Assembly: GCA_905250125.1 (NCBI GenBank)
Contig: CAJNOL010001452.1
Coordinates: 1 to 64,000 of the forward strand
DNA length: 64,000 nucleotides
Source: Rotaria sordida
Lineage: Eukaryota > Rotifera > Eurotatoria > Philodinida > Philodinidae
Direction of reading: 5' to 3'
Both the position numbers and the translations under genes were made by a program. The notes below the pieces were generated by a model, which made no database searches, was not told the origin of the DNA, and worked only from the letters and a program-made list of their open reading frames with translations. Of the stretch, positions 1 to 11,500 are shown in pieces (the stretch's first letter is position 1; each line of letters opens with the position of its first letter).

Positions 1-1707
1 TTCATAATCAAGACCCGATACCGTTCTATGTTGAATTTTTCATATTAAATAAAAATTTATTTAAAAAGAAAAATTTATTTAAAAAGAAAAATTTTCTTAC
101 CGATTTTCAAGATACATATCATAATAAAAACCTTGTTCAATCGGTGGTCCATAACATAAACAACCACCATAACATAATTCCATAGCTTCACCCATAATAT
201 GTGCTGTTGAATGCCAAAATACTTGTTTCCCTATTTAGATATATGAATAAAATCATTCGTTAGCGATGTGATTTCACAAATCTAGAACATATGTATCTCG
301 GGATAAGAGATTTTCCTAGAGCTAATTTTTATATATGTTATATGTTTGGTAAGTTACTCTAAATACTCTGAAAAAATCAACGTTAGAGATCTTTGTTGAG
401 AGGAGTTATCAGTAAAAATCTGGCATTAGTGATGTGATTAGACATGTGCGAGACGAAGTTTTTTAGTTCCAATCCCACACATGTCTCTACTCAGGTGCCT
501 CAATTACTGGAAAAAGGAAACGATTATTTTAATATTTGCAGATTTTATTCGTATTTATGTCATGTTATTTATCATGATACATCTTTTTTACATTACAAGA
601 TATCAGCATGAATATTGTAAATTGATTTATAATGTACGGAAAACTTTATTTGAAAAGTCACAGAATTAAAGATATCATATAGTCTCAAATTTCGATCCTG
701 CATATGTCTAGACATAACATAAAAAAGAACACCGGGTTTTTCACTTTATTTATTTTAGTTTAGATAAAACTTTGAATTGACACCAGATTTTTCAATACTA
801 AATACTACATTCTGTAAGCAACTCCTGAGACTACAAGAGCATGCCTAAATTTTTCAAAAAAAAAATTGATTTACTTTTCATTGACAACATGATGATGTAC
901 GAAAAAAATGGTCTTATAACCGAATGAGAAATTCAAAATCAATTTCAAACGATAATAGTTCTTTTTCAGAATCTCTAGAAAAACAGTTTTTTTGAGAGAA
1001 AACCTTTTTGATGTCTGATCTTACTGAATAGATGTGATTCGTACCGTAGAATCTATCCTGAAGTTTTCGGATATTTTTCTCTTTTGATTAAAGAAATATT
1101 CACTAATTGCTTTTTAATTAATAGTTAACTGAAAGAGCTTACATTTTCACATATATGTATGCTAAAAGAACTTATTCAGAAAAATAACCCTCTCCATATA
1201 TTCAATATTGAATAAGGAATTATATTCACATTAAAAAAATTACCTTGTTCATCATCAAATTTAATTAATTCTAATGATGAATCTTTTTCAAATGGTCGAT
1301 CAAGATCCCATAATTCACCATTGACTTTTGCAATAACTGTTGCAGAAGCTAATCCTTGACTGAATATTTAAAACGAAAAAAAAACGAAATGTTGCATTTA
1401 AGAATAATAATAGATCAAATAAGCATACCTAATGCCTTGTGCAATTTCATTTGGAGTTGTTTTCCATGCTTTAGCAGGTAACTTTTTTCCATCGGGTAAA
1501 GTTATTGTAATATCAACTTGTGGCTGTGAAGCAACATAATTTTGATATTTTGTTTTTAATTCTTCCCAGATTTTAATACGATGTGGAATGTAATCTGGTG
1601 ATGGATTTAACTAGAAGAATTAAATGAAATATTGGTTTGTTTTTTTTAATTTGTGTATTTTCTTTTCTTACTTCCGTAAGCGTTGGCTTTGTTTCTGGTT
1701 CAGCCAT
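1..1707 (-). CDS. TARS1: Threonyl-tRNA synthetase, N-terminal part (runs off the left edge)
   Basis: Class II synthetase that charges tRNA-Thr. Five exons are readable: 1672-1707 (starting MAEPETKP), 1429-1610, 1244-1359, 101-230 and 1-25, all with GT-AG borders and consistent phase, giving 163 residues. The protein shows the TGS domain ([20 protein letters not shown], then [20 protein letters not shown]) followed by the start of the second additional (editing) domain with [17 protein letters not shown] and [17 protein letters not shown], which match animal cytosolic ThrRS closely. The editing-domain HxxxH (HSTAH) is present. The catalytic and anticodon domains lie outside the window. The fourth intron (231-1243) is about 1 kb and holds no recognisable gene. 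The start is uncertain: the reading frame stays open upstream of MAEP to a good acceptor at 1744-1745, and an upstream exon could add an N-terminal extension. Confidence 0.93.
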
Positions 1708-1812
1708 ATATTTTTGTTGAATTTTTTGCCAAGATTTGTTAAGCTGAGAGAACAAAAAAAAAACAATATTTTCAAAAAGTTAAATAAATAAATAAATAAA
1801 TATCTAACATAC

Positions 1813-1995
1813 GCTAAGCGAAATCGAAAACGATCGAGTTTGTATTCGATGAAGTCGATAAATAAATATTGAAAAACGTGGTGTGCAAAGCGTAGTGATC
1901 GATCTGAAATGATATTCATATACATATATATTATGATCTATTCTTACGAAAAATTTAATGGTAAAACTGTCATGCAAAGAATCTTTCAATGACAT
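1813..1995 (-). other. Possible upstream exon giving an N-terminal extension of ThrRS
   Basis: An open frame from an ATG at 1995 ends at a GT donor (exon end 1813). It joins in phase 0 across a 68-nt intron with a pyrimidine-rich acceptor (exon start 1743) to the frame that reads LNKSWQKIQQKY and then MAEPETKP of ThrRS. The C-terminal half of the exon is rich in Arg, Ser, Phe and Ile with almost no acidic residues (RSITTLCTPRFSIFIYRLHR), as in mitochondrial presequences. Some invertebrates make cytosolic and mitochondrial ThrRS from one gene by alternative starts. That this exon is used is inference; it may be 5' UTR. Confidence 0.3.
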
Positions 1996-2615
1996 TATAT
2001 ATTTTTAGGTGGTAAGCAACGTAAAAGCTCACGCAAAATTACTTCATGATATTGCATGCATTGATATTAAACATTGCATCATCTTTTTCTTTTTGAAAGA
2101 CAAAGTAAATGGATAAGATTTTTTTTTTATTTCGTATATTCGAAGAAGGAAATACTAAAAACAGAAAACAAAATGTAGAACATATTCTTTTGTGAACAAG
2201 GTCAAATGAGCTATTCAAACTACAATGATTTCTCTAAGAAAGAATATGTTTACGGTCACCAATCAAAGTTTGACCATGATATTTGCTGACATCTATCTTC
2301 ATTTGTTCCAAAAAGCAGCTAAGTTGGTAACTGAGAATATCAAAACAAAAAAAAAGATCATATTGTATATTGTCATTATTATTACTATAATAAATAGAAA
2401 TACATACTACAACAATGTGACTATACACAAAAAGATAATCAACAAAAACAAAAGTAAAAAGTGTAACACAATAAAATATACAAAAACAATGATCTTTTTT
2501 TTCTACTTATTCTTCAAGATTATGACAATTTCACACCATGGAAAAAATATATATCGGAATGTTAAGATCATCTTATGACTAAGAGATTCTTTTCATCGTA
2601 ATTTAATATAAAATA
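1996..2615. other. Intergenic, AT-rich, no gene seen
   Basis: Spacer between the 5' end of the ThrRS gene and the 3' end of SLC33A1. An open frame at 2225-2578 on the plus strand is A-rich low complexity (many Lys, Asn, Ile) and resembles no protein. No RNA gene or repeat structure was recognised. Confidence 0.5.
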
Positions 2616-4995
2616 TTATGCACTAGTTACTAATGATGATTCATCACCCTCTTCTAATAATTGACTTTTTCGACGATTACTTCGTACTTGCCATGCACTA
2701 ATCGGTAAATATTGTAAACGTACTATTGTTTGATATTTCCATAGAAGCCAAATAATACCCGCTATAGTACATATAGTTACTTCAATATAATATGGATCTA
2801 TTGATAGACGACAAACACCTCCTAACATATGACAATTTTTTTCTTCAATCGTTGTTTCACATTGACTACCACCTAATGAACATGTTTTCCATGTTAAATA
2901 ATCAGCTGCATATAAAACAGTTGTTGAAATCCAATTACTACCTAAAAAAAACCAGCAACAAAGATTGAACATATTTACATTTTAAAAATTATTTCATAAA
3001 ATTTTACCAAGATTTGATAATGTATTAAGTAATGTCATATATGTTCCACCAATTTTAGGATCACTAACTTGAGCAAAAAAAAGCCATTTGAGAAACAAAC
3101 ATATTATATACAAATATTTGATGTATACCATAAATAATAATAGCTAATGTATAATAATACCAAGGAAATGTTTTATTATAATTTTGAAATATTGGTGTAT
3201 AATAAACAAATATAGCCATGATTACACCTAAAATTAATCTATGAAGAAAAAATATAATAACAAAAAAAAATCAATAATAAGAAAAATTTACCGAAATGGA
3301 TATGATTTAATATAAATATTTAATGGTCTTGTTCCAGTTGTATATTTTGATATAACAAATGGTAAAATAATTTGTAATGGTACTAATGGTATTGCTAATA
3401 AAGCTAATGAATCTCTTGCAACACCACGTTCAATTAATTCTAATCCAGTCATTGCATCTGTTGCAGCAAAACCTATCTAGATGATAATTAATAACGAAAA
3501 AAATAAATAAATAAATCAACATATGAATTTATTAATATATTATTTATATTATACTTTAGCTGTTAATAAAATCAATGCAATAGATCGAACGGATGATAAA
3601 CGAAAAATTTTTAAAAGAACTTTATATGTTTCAGTAAGACCAAAATGAGGTTCATGTGAATCATAATTTTCATCAATTTCATGTTTTATTAAAGCAACTA
3701 ATGTTGTTGATATTATAAAAATGATACCCCAGAATAAAAGAAAACCTATGAAAAACAAAAAGAAAACAATTTCCATAGAAAGATATTTTAGCATAAATCA
3801 TTTATGATTTTTTGAAGAATTTTTTTTTGTATTATCTTACCAGGTAATGTAATTAATCCATTTGATTGTAATTCCATATTTAATGGTTGTCGTATATAAC
3901 GATTTGTAAAATCTTTTGATTCAAATGCAAGAAAAACGACATTACCCAAAAAATATCCAGCTGTTTGACCAACAGAATTACATGTACTTGCCCAACCAAC
4001 ATTTTCTCTATAACAAAAAAAAAATCTAAAGAGTGATTTGAATAGAGAAAATTGTTTCCTACAAAAATTTGAAGAAAAATAAAATTCATAAAATTCCAAG
4101 ATCTCTAGAAAATCCAAAAATCTAGTTTTTTCAGTACTTAGAATCCCAAAATAAATTACACAGAGTGATAGAGTAACTACTGTTCTAGAAAATGAGATGT
4201 CTCTGAACTCTACACGACATTTTTCAACTGAACTACATCAATTTTAAGTATTGGAAAAAAAATATCAAAATTAAATTTATATGATGAATATTTGTAGTCA
4301 CTATATATTATTTACCTTGAAAGCATTGAAAGTGCCCAACCATCGACACAAATATCTTGTGTAGCAGCAAGAAATGATAAACCAAAAAAAATTGATGTAA
4401 GAAAATAAATATCTAAATTATAAAATTGAAATTTTAATAATAATTATTATAATATTAAATTAAATTATATACGTGATTGATTATTTGTTGATGTTTGTGT
4501 TGTCAATAATATATCACTAATATGATATGAAAGTATAATCATTACTAATCCAATTAAATATTGTACTGGTATAAGCCATGTTTTTCTTCGACCATATCGT
4601 TTTATATATAATGCATCAACAATTGGTGCCCAAAGAAGTTTAAGACTAAATGGCCAAAAAGCAAATGAAAATGTTGCTTGTTGAGACCAACTCGTACCAT
4701 ATGTTTGAATAATTAAAGGTATTGATGCAGCCATACCAAGTGGAATACCTTGTAATAAATATAGAAATAATAAAAGACTTATATTAGATTTATCTTTTCT
4801 CCAATCGCTTCGTTTAGATATGGGTGGCATTATTAATGATGATGATGAATTATTATTTATTATTTCTTTTCCAGATTCGAGTGATGACGAAAGACTATCG
4901 GTGTTAATTGCGGATTTCTTTTTAATAAATGGTTGTGTTTGATTAATATCTTTATCCAGCGTTGGTTTTTTTTTTAATCGATACCGAAATTCCAT
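2616..4995 (-). CDS. SLC33A1: Acetyl-CoA transporter, SLC33A1/AT-1 family (one homopolymer frameshift)
   Basis: Multi-pass major-facilitator transporter of the ER membrane that brings acetyl-CoA into the lumen for protein and ganglioside acetylation. Seven exons: 4473-4995, 4316-4412, 4007-3841, 3745-3555, 3476-3292, 3238-3008 and 2941-2616, all GT-AG and in phase. About 572 residues. Family signatures run through the protein: LLLFLYLLQGIPLGMAASIP, FSFAFWPFSLKLLWAP, SFLAATQDICVDGWALSMLS, RENVGWASTCNSVGQTAGYF, GIHQIFVYNMFVSQMAF, SDPKIGGTYMTLLNTLSN. Exon 6 contains an eight-A run (3075-3082; T8 on the coding strand) that needs seven to keep frame; as written the frame stops three codons later. 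Everything on both sides is well conserved, so a sequence error or a recently broken allele is likelier than an old pseudogene. Start chosen at the first ATG (MEFRYRL) in the open frame. Confidence 0.93.
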
Positions 4996-7900
4996 TCTCG
5001 ACAAGTCATTAAAACGGACAATCTTTAACAAGAAAGCACTTCGGTTAAGGTCTATTCATTCATCAACACGTATTCGTCAGTGCTATCCAATGAATACGTT
5101 TTTTGTTTAATATCATAATTCATAGACTTTTTTTAAAAATACTTATGATATTCGAAGAAATTGTATGATCAATAACAATGATGGATTAACTAAATAAAAT
5201 TAATTGTTTTAATTTATTATATTTTCTGATTGGTTCAGAAGTCATCACTATATATCAGAGCGCCCTCTTGCTTGCTTGTCACATTTTTTTTTTGAATACT
5301 GGAACAAAAGTGAGTTTGCTATGTGTTTCTTAGAAATTGAACAAATAAAGTTAGAAGTGATTGTTATACATTAAATTTGCTGTTAGAAACGAGTCGTATT
5401 CTATTCTAGCATAAATGGTTAATAACAAAATTTTAGACTCACAAGTTGTATACCGTTCACATTTTCGACTGTACACTATTTCCTAGGCTGAAACAATAGG
5501 GTCTAGAAACCGAAATTTACCAATGTATATTTGTAACATAAGTACCATATGGTAGCTATGCTTATAATAGTACAAACAGCTGCGTAGGATAACAAAAAAG
5601 GGAACCTACTCATCAAGACTAACGTGAACCAAGGAGTAGTATCCCAAGATGAAGAATACTAAATTCATATACACACCATGTTCCACTGTATACTATAGTA
5701 TTTTGTTGTATCACATGACTTAGTATTACAGTCGTATTTCTTCATATCATATATAGAAAAATATGATCGTTTACGAGGATGTTTTGTCGACCTGAAACGC
5801 TCTTAGAGGTAACGATCATTGTTATTAAATTATTGAATAGTTTGTCAAGATATCTCTTGTATTTGACTTGCAGAGACTGAAAACAAACCCAGTCGAACTC
5901 GAACTCGAACTAATTTCCCGAAGGTGAGTCCGAACCAAACTCAACACAAACTAGCGAAATCCGGTTCGATTTGGTCTTTGTTGTTTAGTAGTTCACTTAA
6001 TACAGCGTTTGTTTCTAGATGGATCTATATGCATGCCTCTATTCTGTCAGTCTAGGGTCAAATGAATCGAACCTCGTTGTATGTTACCTATTAGTTAGGG
6101 AATCTGTAATCATGAATCTCAACTTCTATGCGATATTAAAGCTACATATAATGTCCCGGATAAGTTAAAAAAAGAAAATTTCAATTCGACTGAATGTAAT
6201 ATTTCAAAAGAAAAAATTGACAACATATATTCAAAGACTAATCATTCTTTTTCTTCTGATAAAAATCAAATATAGAAAAACAAATTGTCCAGCTTGAGAA
6301 TTGTTCTTAAATTTAATTATACTTATGAATAAAGCTTTCGAATGACTTAAACCTATCGTATATCAATTTATTGTTGGATGATAAACTACAAAATATTGTT
6401 ATTTATAAAGTCTTTCTCTTTACATTCAAGTATTAATTGCTTTTAATAAACACATGCTAAAAATCAATATTCAAAATGATGATTACAACTTCTGTCAACA
6501 ACTGAAAACCACTGCAAATAATACTGTATATCAGTACTTTTTTTACGCTTGACGTTCGTCAAAAAAAAATACCTGTACCTTACTATTTAAATATGCATTG
6601 TATTATGACTGTCTTTTATCGTATCATACATAATTTTAATAATAATTAGAAAAATGAGCATTTGACTCGTTCACGCTACGTTCAAGTATAATCATGAAAA
6701 TATGATTGTTTGGATGTTGTATTTCTTTAACATAGATAAAAGATTTAGAATTTGAAAATAGTTTATAGTTTTAATAGATAAAGCAAGCTTTTTTTTTGTT
6801 CGGACTTCAATCATTAAATCCTAACACAATCACCTTTAGTATTAATCTTTGTTGTTCATGTTGATAAAACAAGAGTTAGTTTGAACTACATTTATCTAAT
6901 CTTTTCTTCCATGATTTTATATTGCTCTCTTTTTGAAGTATTTGAAATCATGTATTATTATTCAGTCTCCACATATACTGTGAAAACTATTCTATACCAG
7001 AAAACAAACAATTGCGTATGATTGATTGATGTTATTAGTGTACTATACTGTGTGTCCCTAGCGAATACTTAAAATGGCATGGTTTGATTACATGTTATGA
7101 ATGAATCTGATTGAACTGTGGGAGAACTTCAAGTAATCAACAAGCATTCAAATATATTTCGGAATGGTCTATTCACATAAATAATAGTTAGGCGTAACTG
7201 GCAGATATTATTAGTATACTCGATTAGTCTTCACTCGGGCATATCTGGCATATGAGTGACTTCATCTAATATAGTGTACTTATAATAGCATGAGAGAATT
7301 GGTTTAGGTCTCTACGGACTTCAAGTGATTATGTTAGAGTTAAGTTTGTTTTTCAAATAAACTTAATAATTGAAGATCATTAGTTACGAACGAAAATATG
7401 ATGTAAATGAAATGTTCTAGAAAATTCAATTTTATAGTGATTTCAATTCATATAAAATTATCTTGTTAAATTTTCAATTAGTTATAATAGTAGATATTAT
7501 GAAATCATAAAAAAGAAAATTATTTTTATAATATTTTTATTTTCTTTATAAAAAGATATATATGATTAAATAAAAAAAAAAAGAACTATTGCAAATATAT
7601 TTCCATATGTTTATTGACATATATCATGTCAAATAAAGATTCTTTATCAATCATTTTCAGCTGGCAAAATAGATCATGACATTTACATATGATTGTCATT
7701 TGCATTTGATGGACACATTTCTATTTAAGAATAACTAAAGCAAAAAAAAATCAAAATAGCGATTATATATTTTCATATAGTTTTTTTTTTTATTTATTGT
7801 CCTTCAATACATAGTACTTTACATAAAATAAACTACAAAACTGTTCTATGATAGTCAATCAAGAGACTTCCAACTGTGTTTCATCAATCGAAATAATATC

Positions 7901-8560
7901 TAACATGACGAGGTCAATAATTTTAATAGAGATCGAAATAGAATCATTATCAATAAGAAATTAGAGTAATGAAAAGAATGTGTCAATCAACAAGATAACG
8001 CTCGATTGATCTATATTTCATGCATATGACACATAGCACATTATGATAGATAATTGGTGTTTGTTTAAGAAAAAAAAAAAAGGAGAACAGAAACGATGTG
8101 CTATATGTTTTTTTTCTAAATAATTGATCAGCCAATAATTTATTGGTTCTATACGTGTATAATATTGAGTCTCAATCAAATCACATGCTGAGTAGCTTTT
8201 TTTTCTCTTGTCTTTTCCCTTATTCTTTTTGATACCGAAATCTTATTGATGCATTTATATATATACCCCTATTGTGCAGAGAAGTGTAAACAGATCGAAG
8301 TGATATTGAGGCAAGAAATAAGAAGAAGAAGGTTTTCTTTTTCTCATGATGTTAAGTGATGGAGACATTATTTCATGGCTCTGCAAGATGAGACAGTAAA
8401 AGAGAAAGGAAGAGAGAAAGAAAATTGTTTGTGTTGACAAGAGATAGATAATTTTTCTTCTCTTTTATTATTCATGGCATGTGAAAGCTAGATACAGATC
8501 ATCTTAAAGAAAAAAAAAATTATTTCGCAAGATCAGAAGAACACTTGAATAAATGAAACA
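4996..8560. other. Long intergenic region upstream of SLC33A1 and the glutamate receptor gene
   Basis: About 3.6 kb between two divergently transcribed genes, so it should hold both promoters. It is AT-rich with poly-A/T runs and a short GAACTC tandem near 5895-5910. No protein-like frame, tRNA or long hairpin was recognised by eye. Confidence 0.5.
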
Positions 8561-11500
8561 ATGATAAGATCAGCTATTTTCATCATTATCATATTCTACG
8601 TTTGGTCAATCAAAAGTTTTAATTTACCAACTGAAATTCATATTGGTAAGAATTTTTCTTTTTATGAGATTATTTTATTCAATTAATTGTTAAAAAAAAA
8701 CTTCTTATATAACTTTAATTAATAAAAACAAAAAAAAAATTATTTATGTAACTGTTTAAATATCGTTTATAGGAGCAATATTTGATACCGGAGATATATT
8801 ATCTCGTCAAGCATTTGAATATGCTGTTGCTAAAATCAATGCTCAATCACAAATATTTGCACGATCAACAATTGTCGTTAATCATATTGATTTAGTTGAT
8901 GCACATGATAGTTTTTCAGCATATAAAATGGGTAAAATTCATTTGTTTTTTTTGAATATCAACACATCGAATGTAAAGTCAATTTCTTCTTTTTTTTTGT
9001 GTGTAAATATTAAATTCAGTTTGTGCACAATTACAAAAAGGTATTGTTGCTCTATTCACTGGTCGACTTAGTCCTGCAATAGAATTTATTAGTTCATTAA
9101 CACGTCAATTACATATTCCATTATTTTTATCATCACCTGATCCTCAAACTAAAGTTGAATATTACATAATTAATGTCTATCCACATTATACAGCTACAAG
9201 TCAAGCATTTAGTGATATTATTAAATTTCAACAATGGGAAGACTTAGCTATTATAACTGAACATGCAGAAAGTATATAAATAAATAAATAAATAAATAAA
9301 TGAAGATATATATGAATTTGTTTGTTATAGATTTACATTATCTTCAAGATTTACTTCGATTAACTTCTGATATTCATCAAATGAAAGTAACTGTAAGACA
9401 ATTACAAGGTCGACCAGGTATCAATAATTGGCATCCATTATTAGAACAATTACAAAAAACAGCAATTTCAAAATTTTTGATTGATGTATCTACTGATCAT
9501 CTTGATGATTTTTTCACACATGTAAGATAATTTATCATTAACAAAAAGAAAAAAAAAACATTCAATTTTTAAATTTAAGGCTAAAATTGTTGGATTAGTG
9601 GGTCCTTATTATGATTTTGTTTTAACTTCTTTGGTAAATAGTATACGAAAAAAACAAACAAACAAAAATGATTTTCTTTCAATTTTCATTTAGGATATAT
9701 CTGCTCTTAAATGGAGTAAAATTTTATATACATTAGTTAATATAACTGGTTTACAATTTTTTGGACGAGAAGATCCAGCTGTTGACGAGTTTTTTGATAC
9801 TAATAATAATTTTGATGTTAATGTTCCACTTGTTCCTAATGAACGTTCATTAAGGGTTAGAACTAAATTCTAATATTCTATATACATATATATATATATA
9901 TATATTTTTTTTTTGTTATCGAATATTTAAAATAGGCATCAGCAGCACTTATTTATGATTCAGTTTATTTTTTTGCACGAGCACTTAATAAATTCGTTGA
10001 ACAACATCCGTTTAATATAACACCATTAACATGTGATGCACAAAAACCATGGACACATGGTTCAGCATTTTCTCTTTTTTTAAAAAAGGTATATAAAACA
10101 GAATAAAAAATAAAATCATTCTTTTGATTTTTTTTAAGTTTGAAGCAAATGGTATAACAGGAAAGATTAAATTTGATGAAAATGGTTTACGAACAGATGT
10201 ATCATTTGAAGTTGTTGATTTAGGTGCTTCTGGTGTACAGAAAGTATGAAAATTATTATTTTAAATAACAGAAATAATGTTTGTTTTTTTAATTTTTCGA
10301 CAGAATGGAAATTGGTCATCAAATGTTCCAAATCGATTAGAAATTCGAAGAAATTTTACTAAAGATTATGAAACACGAAAAAAAGAAATACAAAATCAAA
10401 CATTAAAAGTAACAACAGTTATTGTAAGTTTGAATTTAGTACAAAAAATTTTGTTTTTTTCTTTTTTGAATGAAAGATTGATTAATTTATTTTGTTTCAA
10501 TAGGAACCACCTTATGTGATGTTGAGTAAAAAACAAAAAATGAAAATAAATAATTAAATTTATTTAATTTTAATCAAAATCGTTTTTTTTTGTGCAGATC
10601 TAAATGGTACCAATTCTACACATAAATATATTGGTTTTTGCGTGGATATTTTACTTGATCTAGCCGAAAGACTTAATTTTTCATTTGAAATTGAAATTGT
10701 TAAAGATAAAATATTTGGAAAAAAGAATATCAAAGGAGAATGGAATGGTATTATTGGAGAATTAGTTAATCGAGTATGAAATATTATATATATATTTTTT
10801 TCCTCTTCAAAATCATTTCATTCTGTCATTTAGAGAGCAGATTTAGGTTTAGCTGGTTTAACAATTACATATCAACGTGAACAAGTATATATATTATATA
10901 TACAGGGCGACCTATTAATCAACTAAACAATAACAAAAAAATTCCATATCTCCGAGCTGATTTTTTCTCTTGGCGATAGAGCACTACTGTTCAACATTTT
11001 TATTCACAAGAAAATATTGTGTAGAATTATAAATATTGACGTCAATGAAGAAATACACTATTTCGTCAAAAGTATCTCACGAGAGAATATACTCAACTGT
11101 TGGACGCCGTTTGATTGCACATCAAGACTACAAGTAGATTTCGGTAAGATGAAGAAAAGCTTAAAACAGTTTGCATCCATGACCTACTCTTGAAGAGTTA
11201 TGACGGTGTTAACAAAATTTTTACTGAAGGTAAGACATTTTCGAAAAGTCCAAAACAAAGAGTTTCGAGTTAAGAGATATTCAATTTTCAAATGGGCGCG
11301 ATTACTGTGTCCTTCTATGGTAAACCGGTGTGTTTTTAGATATTGAATATCTCGAAAAAAAAACATGTTCGTTTTCGTTGATATTTTTAGTACAATCTGA
11401 TAGCTATCAAACATACTTACTTATAGGCATAATTTCAACTCGAAACTTTTTTTTTTTGAAAATTCCTTGTCTTCAGTAAAAATTTTATTTAAACAGTCAT

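Noticed and set aside
431..490. tRNA-like stretch with a T-loop-like motif and matching ends (AGACATGTG / CACATGTCT)
   Set aside because: Too short, no cloverleaf D and anticodon arms; a chance inverted repeat inside a ThrRS intron.
2225..2578. 117-residue plus-strand frame
   Set aside because: A-rich low-complexity composition dominated by Lys, Asn and Ile; no family resemblance and an overlapping frame on the other strand.
3122..3129. A GT donor that would end SLC33A1 exon 6 at 3129
   Set aside because: Reading through gives GIHQIFVYNMFVSQMAF, which matches the family; the frame problem lies in the later homopolymer instead.
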